A DNA stretch of 64,000 nt from Agrypnia vestita. Lineage: Eukaryota; Arthropoda; Insecta; Trichoptera; Phryganeidae. Both the position numbers and the translations under genes were made by a program. The number at the start of each line of letters is the position of its first letter. Within the stretch, counting starts at the first letter, position 1. The stretch lies in NCBI GenBank assembly GCA_016648135.1, contig JADDOH010000462.1:1-64000 (forward strand), written 5' to 3'. Below the pieces are notes generated by a model. It was given only the letters and a program-made list of their open reading frames with translations. It was not told where the DNA came from and did no database searches. Of the stretch, positions 53,336-64,000 are shown piece by piece.

Positions 53336-54503
53336 TATTCTAAAACGTTTTAATTCTTATAATATATTTGAAAAAAAAAACATATTTTTATTAGTATATT
53401 CTAAGAACAATAGTTTCACAGAGGCGAAGCTACTCGGGAAAGCATTAACAAAGACTTCCATTTAAATAGCTTGTCTCTGTGATATCTGTAATTTATACTA
53501 ATAAATGAAAACATAGTTTGTACCAGTTTCATGAAAGGTTTCTAGGTTATTCTTGAATATTTATATTTATTTTATACAATTTTAGACATCTCATTGAACA
53601 CCGTATAAATCTACGTGTATCTTCCAGAAGCCGCCCCTTTGTGGGATTCCTTGTTATTCGGTCTTCATTATCAAGACATCTAGAACGGGTTTTCACCCGT
53701 CCTAGATTTCCTGATAATGTCACTTCAATGAAATATAAATATCTTATCAGTTTGATTTTCCATATTTCGAACCATCCAGATTGATTGCACTGATAAAATT
53801 ACACTGACACTTTTATAGTCAAAATAGGGCAGTATTTAGTTGTCAGAACATTCCTGTTGTCACTGTTTGTTCAAATGAAAACACAAACAATTTAAACTTA
53901 TTAATTACCTACGCAAAACTTACTGCACACGAGATAAATCTGAGTACAGTTCGTAAATTTACAGTTTCTAAATGCTTTCAGAATATTTCACATACTTGTT
54001 ATTACACTGTCTCTTAGTTATTCAATTAGCGCTGTTTCTATTGATTTGATAATTTTCTAGCGAATTCCATTCAATTTTCGCAAGTAGAAAATTTCTCGCC
54101 CCGGTAGGAAATTACTTTAAATATATCGCTGGAGTCACATGGTCTCATTGCGCTTGTTCTGTTGCCAATATCACAAAAGACTAACTCTGCGTCGCGTGAT
54201 ATCCTTGTATTTATTGGTAACATCACTTTCTAGATCCTTCGAGACTCTTATGGAACCTTCCAGAGATTGCGAGAGACTTGTAGAGCGTTCTGGACTATTC
54301 GAAAGTGCGTCCTAGAATGTTATCGAATGTTCGAGAGAATTTAATGATGCTGTTGTCCTCGATAGTTACTGACTGCGCAATTATCTCGTAATACTCTTAT
54401 AAGTTCAGAAATAATAAGTTAACACTGAAAGAAAATTGAAACATCACTGAAATGTAATGAATCCTTTGAGATAAGCGTACAAAGAAAGCTGGACTTTTGT
54501 TTA
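53336..54503. other. Spacer with hairpin and possible LTR remnants
   Basis: A hairpin lies at 53668-53719. From about 53870 to 54400 blocks such as 'agaaaatttctcgccccg' and repeated 'ttcgagagaatt'-type sequence resemble the LTR-like family at 46178 only weakly. No coding. Confidence 0.3.
53668..53719. repeat. Hairpin with internal mismatches
   Basis: ATTATCA, ATCTAG and ACGGG on the left pair with CCCGT, CTAGAT and TGATAAT on the right. Confidence 0.7.
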
Positions 54504-54736
54504 TCCCAATTACAATAATTTCGTTCTCTATCTGTCCGTAACTTTTATATAATATTTTTTTTTTCGTAAAGTTTTTTTTTCCGAAACTTTTTTCAAAAAA
54601 TTTTTTTCCTAAAATTTTTTTTCCGAAATTTTTTTTTTCAAATTTTTTTTTTAAGATTTATTATTTAATAAAATAAATACATTCTTATTCATTAGGAACC
54701 GAAATATAAAAACACCATTTTTAACGGGTTTCAGAT
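54504..54736 (+). mobile_element. Helitron-like element, copy with decayed 3' end
   Basis: Starts TCCCAATTACAATAATTTCG after A and contains 'attaggaaccgaaatataaa' and 'ccatttttaacgggtttcag', the family 3' region. The terminal CTAG is lost. Confidence 0.55.
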
Positions 54737-55507
54737 TGTATTCTAATAATTTGATACGAATATATCCGAGTAATTGTCCGTAATTGCAATTGTCATTCTT
54801 TCCGATAAAAGAGGATCCAGAGATGTGATAATTGTTCTTTTGTACAAAGTGATGAAAATTTCTCCACCCGACTCACTCAGATGTCGAACGCAGCATTGTC
54901 AATGGAATATCAGATCGCTATAGATGGAAATAATTTCTCGGGATGTTTACTAAAGCTTTTAATACTGCAAATTGGCTGCTTGTAAATAGACTGAATGCTT
55001 TTTGGAAAAAAGATTTTATAAAACCACGCGTCACGTTGATCACCACGTTGACCTTTGAAATCATACACAGAGTGTATGATTTCAAAGGTCTACGTGGTAA
55101 TTTTAAATCTCGTAATACTTTTTAATTATAAAGATAATTTATAAATCAACGTAGATTATGGAAGTCATTCCTAAACAACATCCATTTTCTTGATGATAAC
55201 CTGAACCTATAGAATACATTAAATAAATTATTTATTTGCATATTCTTACATGATCACAATACATTGATACACTGAATACATTTGCTTTTGCATTTTGCTA
55301 GAGCAGGACAAAGACACTTGTAATTGTGATAGTGGGCTAAGTTTTTAATAATGAAGTATTCTCTTAATATTATTAAAAATAAAATAAAATAAATATTAAA
55401 TGAAATACCAGAGGAAATAAGAAGGAAAAAAATAGAATTTAAATAAATATAAAAAAAACAAATTTATTTATCAATTTGAAAAACACGCTGAAAAAACAAA
55501 TCAATGA
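54737..55507. other. AT-rich spacer
   Basis: Contains the hairpin at 55042-55098; otherwise no feature. Confidence 0.4.
55042..55098. repeat. Near-perfect hairpin
   Basis: 'accacgttgacctttgaaat' followed by 'catacac' is mirrored with a single mismatch and a short loop. Confidence 0.88.
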
Positions 55508-55818
55508 AAAAATATGTTAGGTGCTACCGGGATTTGAACCAAAATCACCTAATTCCGGGCAGGTATGCTACCAATTACACCACATCAGCCTGGTACTTTT
55601 CCATCAATATATCGACCTTATCTGTAAGTCTCATTTATTAATTGATTAACATAATATAACATTGCTCTAAAAATTGATAATATATGTTAATCAATTAATA
55701 AATGGGACTTACATATGAGGTCGATATATCGGTGGAAAAGTACCAGGCTGATGTGGTGTAATTGTCCAGAATTCTAGGGGATTTGGGTTCGAATCCCGTT
55801 AGCAGCCAAAATTTTTTA
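55508..55818. mobile_element. Palindrome of two SINE family A copies in inverted orientation
   Basis: The left arm (minus) and right arm (plus) each carry the tRNA-like head (GGCTGATGTGGTGTAATT, then a B box GGTTCGAATCCC on the right and a degraded one on the left). The arms extend through 'ggtcgatatatc' and 'atgttaatcaattaataaat' to about 130 bp around a 30-bp centre. Confidence 0.82.
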
Positions 55819-56149
55819 GCATGTCTTTGTAATTAATAAATAAATTTGGTTTTAAATTTCACAGAGCTTTGTTATGAAAAATTGCAACTTCACAATAAGA
55901 ATGTGTTCTGGAATATAATTAAAATAAGATTCTTGTTCAGTTAAAGATTTACGAATAATGTTTGTTAATATTATGTAAATATTTATCTGTATAAAGCATA
56001 ACAAAATAAAAGTATCACAGATTTAGTTGACGTATATTTCAAACATTAAAAAGACACAAATTCTCAGTGCCATGTAGACCTGCTCAGATTTTTTTGTGGA
56101 GATATTGAGAGAATATTTGAAGTTGGTCATCATTCAAATCAATCCTTCA
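55819..56149. other. AT-rich spacer
   Basis: No feature recognised. Confidence 0.4.
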
Positions 56150-56560
56150 TGACTGAAGATCGTGATCTTCCTTCTTGACTATTCTCTTCCATCTATCCCG
56201 GCATCCTGCAGATCTTAGCGCTGTCACCAGAGAAGTGCCTGTAGCTTTTTCCACATGATCGGTCCAACTTAGTTGTGTAACAAGCTTCTCCAGTTTATCT
56301 TCTCTTCTGTCAAGATGTCTAAAAAAATTGAGAAATCGTAGTTGTAAAAAAGTAGTTCTCTCTAGAGTCTCTCTTTGATTTTTAGTTCTGGCAATATGGA
56401 GACATTTGTGCGTCTCGATATCCACGGCATACGCAACATGCATCTCAAAGACACAATCTATATAATATATTACGCCGTAAATTGACACCTCACAAGCCTG
56501 ACTTCGGTCGGTAGAAATAAACAAAAGCTTGAAAAGGTGAATGCTGTCGAGAAACAATGG
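56150..56560 (-). pseudogene. Non-LTR reverse-transcriptase C-terminal fragment
   Basis: The 136-codon minus frame ends FFRHLDRREDKLEKLVTQ, WTDHVEKATGTSLVTALRSA, CRDRWKRIVKKEDHDLQS. The last 60 residues match the C-terminal pattern (GHVxRREDxRxEKLV, then WxDQVEKATG, then DRxRWRRIV). The earlier part of the frame is less clear. Truncated. Confidence 0.8.
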
Positions 56561-57649
56561 GTCTTCTTCGGGTAATCAGCGCTGGTTGTTGGTCGCGTGT
56601 TTTCTTCCACTAAAGCCTTAAAACCGTCACTTCAACAGTAGCGAGAAGTCCTCGACCTTCTTTATCTCCAAGAGTTACGTCTATGTTTCTTAACTTTTCG
56701 TACCAACATCGCACTTTCGTTCACCCCATGCATGTCAATGGTAGGTATTTGAGACGAAAAATACCCTATTATAATTAAAAAATATAGAATTCGCCATTTT
56801 CAATCATATATCTGAATGTTAAAGTAATCCAAATTAATATCATAATTAATAATAAAGCAGATAATGCGGTTCAAAGTTTTTTGTTCAAAATGTAAGCATT
56901 AAATGTGATACTTTTGCATATCAACATGATAAATAAGTTGTATGAAAAAACCATTCAAAATTTGAAAAATCCAATAATTTATTAATTTTTTTTAACAAAA
57001 ATTTGATAGATCTTCTTGATCGTCGCCACGAGTCTACTTGCAAAGTGTCAGCTCGATTGGATCACGGGAAAGGGGTTTAAAATGGATCCAAAGTTTTTTC
57101 GTCAGAAAAGAAGACAAGAAGACAATCAGACGCCACAAGTTAATATAAAAGGAGTAAAAATCATTCTTGTTTTCATATTTATAACAAAACAATCACATTT
57201 TAAAAGGGATATTCTTGCACTTAATTTAAAAAAATGTTTTAAATGCACTTTTCATAAAGTACACTATTGATTATGAAAAAATAATGGAAAGTCGAACAAA
57301 GATGTTTTTTGGCACAATGTAAAACTATGATGTACTCAAATATGACAAAAACATTTTATTGGATAGGTCTGCACTAGAAATGTTCAATGAAAAACAAATC
57401 AATAATTATTTCCTGAAAAATAAATCTCGCTCCGTTTACGTAACAGATACTAATACTAATAATAAAATAATACAAATACTAAGAAATAATTCTGTTAGCT
57501 ATTAACTGCTATTTTTCGAACTACGTCACCGTCCGGCAGCGTGCTATTTATATGTACGCCGCTTCCTACATGATTTTTTTTACAATATTATCATCAATGA
57601 TTTAAATCATCTTAGGATATGATAGCATTCAGTATTATATAAACATACA
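56561..57649. other. AT-rich spacer
   Basis: No gene or bounded repeat recognised. Confidence 0.4.
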
Positions 57650-57785
57650 TAGATATCCAGTGGTCAGTGCTTCGAGCCCCTTTCCAGAACACCAGCAAGT
57701 TAGTCCTATTTTCATAGCACAAGCGATTAGCTTAATTTGAAAGCAGTAGGAATTTTGATGTGACACGTATTTCGTGTTAATACTA
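57650..57785 (+). mobile_element. tRNA-derived SINE family C, copy
   Basis: 'agcaagttagtcctattttc', 'catagcacaagcgattagct' and 'gatgtgacacgtatttcgtg' match 7073-7267. The head is shortened. Confidence 0.72.
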
Positions 57786-58290
57786 AAAACTCTTTAAACT
57801 TTTATTTACTACACAATTTCACTGGATAAAAATTTAATTGGAGCATTGTTTTAAATTCCTACTTAATGTTTCTAGAATATTCGTTGCACTTTTTATCTAA
57901 TTTCGTGACTCGCACTAATTATCACTCCTGAATAACTTGTCTCAAATACTGATGCTTAAATTGCTCAGGTTAGGTTAGGTTAGAAAACTTCTCGCTCGTC
58001 GATAGGTACTTTCTTGATTTACTATCGTTGGAATCATACATGCGCTAGCAACACACGCTGCATGATTTTGCTTTCTATAGTAATAGCCCGCTGTCTACTC
58101 TGACATGCACTGTGGCAAGTAGCCGGTCGATCTCTTTTTATTGGTAACCATCGTGTCACGATGGTTCCAGAATTTATGGATTATTCCAGATATTTGAAGA
58201 AATTTCCAATTTACTTTTAAAAGGTGTAGAGTGTAAAATCCTTGATTATGTGTAGTTCTTTCTACTGCTACAGTGTGCCGTGACGGTTCC
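57786..58290. mobile_element. LTR-like remnant related to the 46-kb solo LTR
   Basis: Shares 'gataggtactttcttgattt', 'cgctagcaacac', 'ttccagaatttatgg' and 'gtgtagagtgtaaaat' blocks in the same order, and ends near 'gtgccgtgacgg'. Boundaries uncertain. Confidence 0.45.
57967..57983. repeat. Short TTAGG-type tandem repeat
   Basis: 'aggttaggttaggttag': three to four units of the insect telomere motif, embedded in the LTR-like remnant. Confidence 0.7.
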
Positions 58291-60112
58291 GTGACGGTGT
58301 GAAAAATAACGTCGGTTTCAATTAAGGTTGTTGATATATCACAACTTTTTATGGTTTTTCCTACATTATCATTTCCGTATTTATTTATTTTATTTTTATG
58401 ATTCAAATATTTTTTGTAGACCTCCTCATTGGGATAATTAAACTAATTTAGGGACAGTACATTTGGGACTGCCCTGTGACTCGCCTGGGAGCACTAATAT
58501 TAATTTACTGCAACAGGGTAGTCGCACTTACGATTAATATCATTTGAAACATGTATATGTCATTTGCGAAGTTAATTATACTGATTCATGATATTGTACT
58601 GAAAAGATGATTTTAGTTTAAAAAATCGCAACACTGGTCATATGGATCAGGTAGATAGTCATATAAGTTTATAAGTGTGCAGTTTTTTGGGAAACGCCTG
58701 TTTCGTCGGTTTTCTGGCATCTGTCCACATCCTTCTCATCTTTCTAGTCATTCTTCGTGTACATTTATAATATTGAATATCAAATTATTACACATTCAAA
58801 GAAACTGAAACGCCACGTCATTGTTAACGCGATTGCGTTATAATAATATCTCGATTCTGTTTTCTTTTCAAAATGTTATTCAGTCGTAATAATTGGACAC
58901 ATTTTAGAATGCTCAAAAGTTTTAACGCCATAATTAATCACCAAAACTAGTTTTATTCTCGATTTAACTGAATGGATTACTGATTCTGATAAATATGGAT
59001 AACGAGGGTTTTATGTTTTTTTTCCTTAAAAAATTAAGTATTCATAATCGAATCATTATACAAGGTTTATTACTTTAGGGCATTCGTTTACTTTTACAGT
59101 TTAAAATTTGAATATTCCACCCATATTTCATTCTCTATCGTCAGTCGACAATATAATAGTTAAATTGTACATAATATCATTTCAATTTTGAAGGTTGTTC
59201 TTATATTGGAGAGCAGTCGTCAGAAAATACTTAATTTTCAAGCTTTATCGGCTATAATATAAAGCAGTGGCATTCAGTAGGCCTAAACAAAATAAAAATT
59301 AACCCATAAAAACATAGTTTTCATTATAAATGTTTTATATTAATTATTATTTAAAAAATGTTTTATAGGATAACAATCCGCAGATAAATTCTATAAAATA
59401 AATTCTATAAGATAGAGATAAATTCTGAAGTGTACATGATTTAAAAAAAATATAATTGCAATTTAAGACAGAGAAGAGAAGAGAAGGAGTGGATAAAAAT
59501 ATAATTCGCAGGAATTAAAATTAACGACATTAATAGATAAAAAAAATGCAAATAATATTAGCTTGATTTATTTTGTAGAAGGATCCATAACCTCATATTA
59601 TCTACCTTGAAACAAAAAAGGCATCCCAATTTTAAATCGATTTTTCTAAATAAAAAGGTGCGTCTTGTGGTCTAAAAAATACGATAAATAATTAATGAAG
59701 TAACTACGTAGGTAAAGCTGGTGAACACCGTTTTAATATTAATGGGTGGAATGAGATATCGATCAACGATATTGTGCGTTCATAAATTTAGTGACGGCTT
59801 CGTTTTTTACTTTAGATTAAAATAATTGTTTTAAATATACCACATAACCTTTAATCAATGTATTTTTGAAAATGGTTATGTAGTATAATCCTCAATTTTA
59901 AAGGCATTAACTAATGAAGTAAGTTGACGTAAAAAAATGGAAAATAAACAAGGTTTCTTTTAGAAAACTGATAACGTTGTTTTAAGTAAAAAAAAATATG
60001 TAGTGTTAATTAATATAAAGGATTTAAAAACATAATAAAGTGATAATTCAACGTTTTAAATTTTATCAATTTTAATTAATTTCTTACCTATTTAGTGTAT
60101 ATATTAAATAAT
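58291..60112. other. Long AT-rich spacer
   Basis: No coding, RNA or bounded repeat recognised in 1.8 kb. Confidence 0.4.
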
Positions 60113-60235
60113 TCGGAAAAAAATTGATAATATGTGGATTTTCTTACGGTGGAGTTGGTAAACCTTGCATTGTGTAAAATGATCACTTAAGACAGCTCAT
60201 ACAGGTCATAAGCCCTGGGCCACCCTATATAAACA
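60113..60235 (-). mobile_element. Dispersed repeat DR1, partial copy
   Basis: 'acggtggagttggtaaac' and 'gtgtaaaatgatcactta' match 270-325. Confidence 0.55.
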
Positions 60236-60289
60236 TCCGTACATGTTTCCCATACAAATAGTTTCGTCTTCGTGAGACTTATATCCCTC

Positions 60290-60740
60290 TGTAGACATCT
60301 CATGTTTTTCCCTTGTCCGATTCGGGTCGGAGACCCATTGCATCGACAAGGCGCCTCCATTCGTCCCTGTCTTGCGCTGATTCTGCGGCCTCCGTCCATT
60401 GTAGTCCAATCCTTTCCTCACACAGTTTCTGGAGTTGCCTCGCCCAACTGTATCTGGGGCGGCCCACTGAACGTCTACCCTCAGGAATCGCACTCAGTAT
60501 TTTCCTAGGAATTCGGTCATCAAACATTCTTAGCACGTGCCTAAACCATCTCAGTTGCTATTTTTCTATGAAGAGTAACAGTGGTTCAATGTTTAGATCG
60601 TCTCGGATCGTCGAGTTTCTTATTCGATCCCATTTCGTAACTCCTGCCACTCCTCTCAAGTAGATCATTTGGGCCGCTTGGACTCTAGAGCGTGTTCGTT
60701 CGATCAGCATCCATATCTGGTGATCGTAGGTAAGCCTCTG
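60290..60740 (-). pseudogene. Non-LTR reverse-transcriptase C-terminal fragment, minus strand
   Basis: ERTRSRVQAAQMIYLRGVAG, TKWDRIRNSTIRDDLNIEPL and, after a frame break, MLRMFDDRIPRKILSAIPEG, RRSVGRPRYSWARQLQKLCE, DRDEWRRLVDAMGLRP. Clear order and good conservation. One frame change near 60540. Truncated upstream. Confidence 0.9.
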
Positions 60741-60839
60741 TAGACAAAATCCATCTATAAAAAAACTATAATAAGAATAAATATTCAAAGTACGCCTGTA
60801 AAAATAAGAGTTTCACTTTTTAAGAGTATATTTTTATTA

Positions 60840-61073
60840 AATAAATATAATTACTTCGTTGCCTGTCCGTCTGTCTGTCTGTTTGTCTGTCCCCGTGACT
60901 TCGTAACGCCAACAAACTAGACGGGATGGGGCTTGAACCCCAGGCCAGCAAACCCGAACCGGCCGCTCTACGCATGTTGCTACGGTCTCCGTGGACCGCC
61001 AAAAAGATACTGTAAATATATAAGCTAGGACTTAGCAAAGGCGTGAACTGATGTCATTTTTGATGGGTTACAG
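60840..61073 (+). mobile_element. Helitron-like element, copy
   Basis: 'cttcgttgcctgtccgtctg', an internal segment 'ccaggccagcaaacccgaac' shared with 17515-17540, and 'catttttgatgggttacagc' at the 3' end. The final CTAG is changed to CCAT. Confidence 0.58.
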
Positions 61074-61164
61074 CCATATGAGATAATTTCTAGAAAAATT
61101 TGTGAACAATCAAAACCTATACGTATTAATCTACCGGACACCGCAGGCAGTGGCGACTTTGGGT

Positions 61165-61435
61165 GCGGTTTGACGTCTCGTAAAGCCAACAGGCTGCAGT
61201 GGGCGGGGCGTGTGGCGAGGGTTGATGAGTCTCGTTACATGCACGAGGCCCGCCTGCATAAGCCGGCAGGATCAAGAGCGAAGGGAAGACAGAGGTGTAG
61301 ATGGGCAGATAATGTCAAGACGGTTAACCAGAATGGATTACAGAGGGGGTGTCGAGGGATGAATGGCGCTCCGGGGTGGCTGTGGTCAAGAATTTTTGAG
61401 TCAGGATGGACGTGCAATAACCTTCATAAATAAAA
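61165..61435 (+). pseudogene. Non-LTR reverse-transcriptase C-terminal fragment
   Basis: The 87-codon frame: RKANRLQWAGRVARVDESRY, then RLHKPAGSRAKGRQRCRWAD, NVKTVNQNGLQRG. Pattern LxWAGHVARMDExR...GxRAKGRQRxRWADxV. Truncated at both ends. Confidence 0.85.
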
Positions 61436-61539
61436 TTTGTAAAGTCAAGTGTTACGTGGGGGTGTGGCCTCGTTTGTGATGGGGGAGAGGGGTGGAGTTT
61501 GACAACGAGGCATTGAAACAGAGAATATAACAATAATTT

Positions 61540-61955
61540 ATAATTTTATTATTTTTTATTTATTAATTAACGTCCTATAGGGCTTTTACAGTAGATAGGC
61601 ATGGTGTACATTAACAGAATAGGTATAGAGTTTAGAGAAAAAAAAACATAATAACATGTAAACATAGTAATGACAAAGTGAGAAGAAAATACTTAGAATA
61701 CAGATACAAACATATAAAGATAAATATAATATAGAGTAAAAAGTAAGAAGCATAAGAAAAACATTATAATATAGAAATTTAAAAATAAAAAAAAGTTATA
61801 ATGTAGAGAGAGAAGATATAGCACAAGTTTGAAAGTCATAATATAATAATAAAATATACATACAAATACAAATCAATTATTTAAGTCCAATTCGACAAAC
61901 ACTAGTAATCTTTCAATATACTTTTCAATATATGTTTGAATAATATACAGTTATT
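61540..61955 (-). mobile_element. Non-LTR retrotransposon 3' UTR, minus-strand copy
   Basis: The reverse complement matches 40480-40900, from 'attgaaagattactagtgtt' to 'gttaattaataaataaaaaa'. No coding part left. Confidence 0.75.
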
Positions 61956-62178
61956 GGCAAAGACGTCCAGTTGCTCATATCTGTTTGCTAATCTAGGAAG
62001 CTTTTGCATTGTATGCAAAAATAATAATAATATAATTTTTTAACAAAATCTTATTAATGTGAGCACTTTGGAGAACCTCCAAATAATTGATTTTAGAGGG
62101 CAGCGACCTATGTTCTGTTTATTTTCCAAGAAAACTTTATCATTGAGGTATGCAAAAACAACAAGCTCTTCAGACATA
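61956..62178. other. Spacer
   Basis: Nothing recognised. Confidence 0.4.
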
Positions 62179-62362
62179 TATAGGTCTTTCCATTTAAGAA
62201 ATACAATCGAATTAGTATGTGTTATTCGTGTATACGAGGCTTGTTGTTTAGTTGTGTTGGTGTATACGGGTATAAACACCAACACAAAGAAACAATGTGC
62301 CTCGTACGCACGGCTTACACATACTAATAATTAATTGTATTTCTTAACTGAAAGACCTATAC
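62179..62362. mobile_element. Fold-back MITE family A, copy 2
   Basis: TATAGGTCTTTCCATTTAAG opposite TATAGGTCTTTCAGTTAAGA when inverted, with internal 'caatcgaattagtatgtgt' opposite 'acacatactaataattaa'. Also an internal 'gttgtgttggtgtata' / 'tataaacaccaacac' hairpin. Confidence 0.8.
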
Positions 62363-63091
62363 CAAAAATGTCATTTTCCGAGTTTTCTTTAACTCACTTC
62401 ACTTGAAGACGCCATTATGTGCAGGATCGTAAATTAAGTCTAAGAAAAAATGTATGTTATTTTCTCAAAAACTTTAGTTATAATATCAACACGCAAATCG
62501 GTTGTGATACAAACACATTTAAATACGTTTCCTATTATTTGAAATACTAGGGATTCGGAAGAGGGGTGTGTACAACCTATTCACTGCAATGGTAGCGACC
62601 CCTAAAATTAATTCAAACGTAAAATAAAAAAAATGTTTATTTTTTTGGTTATTACATAAAAGTGTGTCCCGATAAAAAATAAACCAAACCAAAAATTTTG
62701 TGGTGATAAACTAAGTTAATTCATTTCATTATATAAAAATAAAAAACCTTATTTTTTGAAGCATCCTAGTATACATATTACAAAAACAATTGTACATGTA
62801 AAGCTGGAGAAGGGAAACACATACACAGAAAGTAAAAATCAAAAATGACACATAAAAAATGAAACAATGAGGATGTTATGAAATATGTTTACATTTTGAA
62901 AAGATCGAAAATAATTATAAAATAATTAAAATAATTGATATAGCATTTCAGATTCATGTTAAAATACAGATCGTTACGGATATAGTCAAATAATTCTTTA
63001 ATTTTTCTGAATCCGATGCCATTCTTTGATTAGGGATCCAACGAAGGAATCAATTTAAATGGTGGATTATTCGCAAATTAATTAAAAATTT
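62363..63091. other. AT-rich spacer
   Basis: No feature recognised. Confidence 0.4.
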
Positions 63092-63455
63092 TGTAACAGA
63101 ATGTCAGTAAACTTTAACTTTAACTTTAACGTTCACAAAAGATGTGGTAACACCCACTTTAGACCCCGCCCCCTCTCACTCTCTCTCGTTAGATTCCTGA
63201 ATTGTTCAGTAGGCTATAATCTGTGCATACTCGTCTCTGACAAGATTAACACGCATGTGATCAGTAGTGGTGATAGTTTAACAATACTTTGGTTGGGGTG
63301 TATAGTGTTGTGAATATATAAGTGTAGTGTTGGTCCTGACGGAGAGACGGGTACGTCTCTAAACCGGTAGACCGTAAATCTAGTAGTGGTTTTTACTAAG
63401 TTTACAAACATTCTGTTATTACGTCTAACCACAAAATTAATGCTTTAAATATTGT
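63092..63455 (+). mobile_element. Penelope-like terminal segment, fullest copy
   Basis: Matches the minus strand of 32728-33040 throughout and ends 'aattaatgctttaaatatt'. The hammerhead core is CTGACGG (63336-63342) with TAAAC in place of GAAAC, so it is predicted inactive. A (TTTAAC)n-like run begins at 63112. Confidence 0.7.
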
Positions 63456-64000
63456 GTTGAGGGACGGATTTAAAACATTCGTTGAAAATATTACTTTCTT
63501 AGTACACCTTCTAAAGATTTTCGAGTCAGCACTCCGCGCGGAACAGTTGTTGCGCTATCAGCTCGCGGGAACTTGCAGCGAGGCTTCCGGGGCAGCAATC
63601 AAATGTGTGTGCTCAGGGGGCGCCCCACCCCCGGCCGAGCCTTATAAACATGTTAATGAGTAACTCTTCAGCCCCCAGGGTGGGCGAGGGCGGCAGACGG
63701 CGCGGCGGGAGGGGCTGATTTACGGCACAGTTTGTATCAGTTCCGGCCAGAGAACGATTTGCAAAACACCGTGGAATAACAGCCTTAAAAACTGTAGACA
63801 CCCTCCAGGCGTCGGCCCCGTCTGGGTGGGTGCCGCCGCTTTCAGCCCTTCGATCTGCCGGGTCGCCTTTTTAAATACTTCGCGTTTACGGCAAATGAAT
63901 TTCTTTTATTTGAGGTTTTTGGTGAAGTGATTTGAGGAAAATGTTTTTTAATGAAAACACACTTTATTTGCAGTTTCACAGGATAGTTCTATGATATTAT
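63456..64000. other. GC-rich single-copy block at 63530-63860, possible regulatory DNA
   Basis: Long GC-rich runs ('gggggcgccccacccccggc', 'ggcagacggcgcggcgggag') with 'agccttataaacatgttaat'. Frames are open on both strands but match nothing. Promoter or enhancer is possible; inference. Confidence 0.35.

Noticed and set aside
57967..57983. Telomeric or subtelomeric location
   Set aside because: Only three to four TTAGG-type units inside a transposon remnant; such short runs are common in arthropod genomes.
1..64000. A multi-gene system such as an operon, defence island or biosynthetic cluster
   Set aside because: Only one host gene is clear; the rest is unrelated, mostly inactive mobile DNA. 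Nothing shows co-ordinated genes.

Overview
The window is insect nuclear DNA, with introns, AT-rich spacers and dense eukaryotic transposons. The repeat mix (tRNA-derived SINEs, Helitron-like elements, Penelope-like elements, truncated non-LTR retrotransposons, piggyBac, hAT, Harbinger, pogo and mariner relics) suggests a moth or butterfly; that assignment is inference. There is no operon, CRISPR array or prophage.

One gene is clear: the last five coding exons of SPARC (osteonectin/BM-40), plus strand, 524-6691. The signal peptide and acidic N-terminus lie upstream of the window. Its introns carry a degraded reverse-transcriptase tail, a piggyBac-like element with TTAA duplications, a fold-back element, a SINE and an antisense RTE-like fragment.

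From about 7 kb to 64 kb I see no complete host gene. The one candidate exon (44743-44818) would encode a signal peptide ending in a good phase-1 splice donor, and may begin a gene that continues downstream. The rest is layered mobile DNA. Well-bounded copies include: an IS630-like Tc1/mariner-superfamily element with a two-exon transposase start (12501-13835, TA duplication); two Harbinger-like elements (21370-22027 with TTA and a MADF-like relic; 22614-23643 with TAA); a hAT deletion derivative with an 8-bp duplication inside a Tc1-like pseudogene (26665-27321); a pogo-like element (50089-50504); two truncated RTE-like copies with 11-bp duplications (16639-16992, 24996-25358); and a Penelope-like 3' end with a 12-bp duplication (37061-37743).

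Three themes deserve attention: hammerhead-ribozyme-like motifs in six Penelope-like segments; a Helitron-like family; and a 114-bp minisatellite with dimeric higher-order structure next to a fragment of a dispersed repeat. GC-rich single-copy islands (around 15.3, 24, 28.9, 40.1, 43.2, 51.5-52.2 and 63.6 kb) are non-coding as far as I can read and could be regulatory DNA or promoters.
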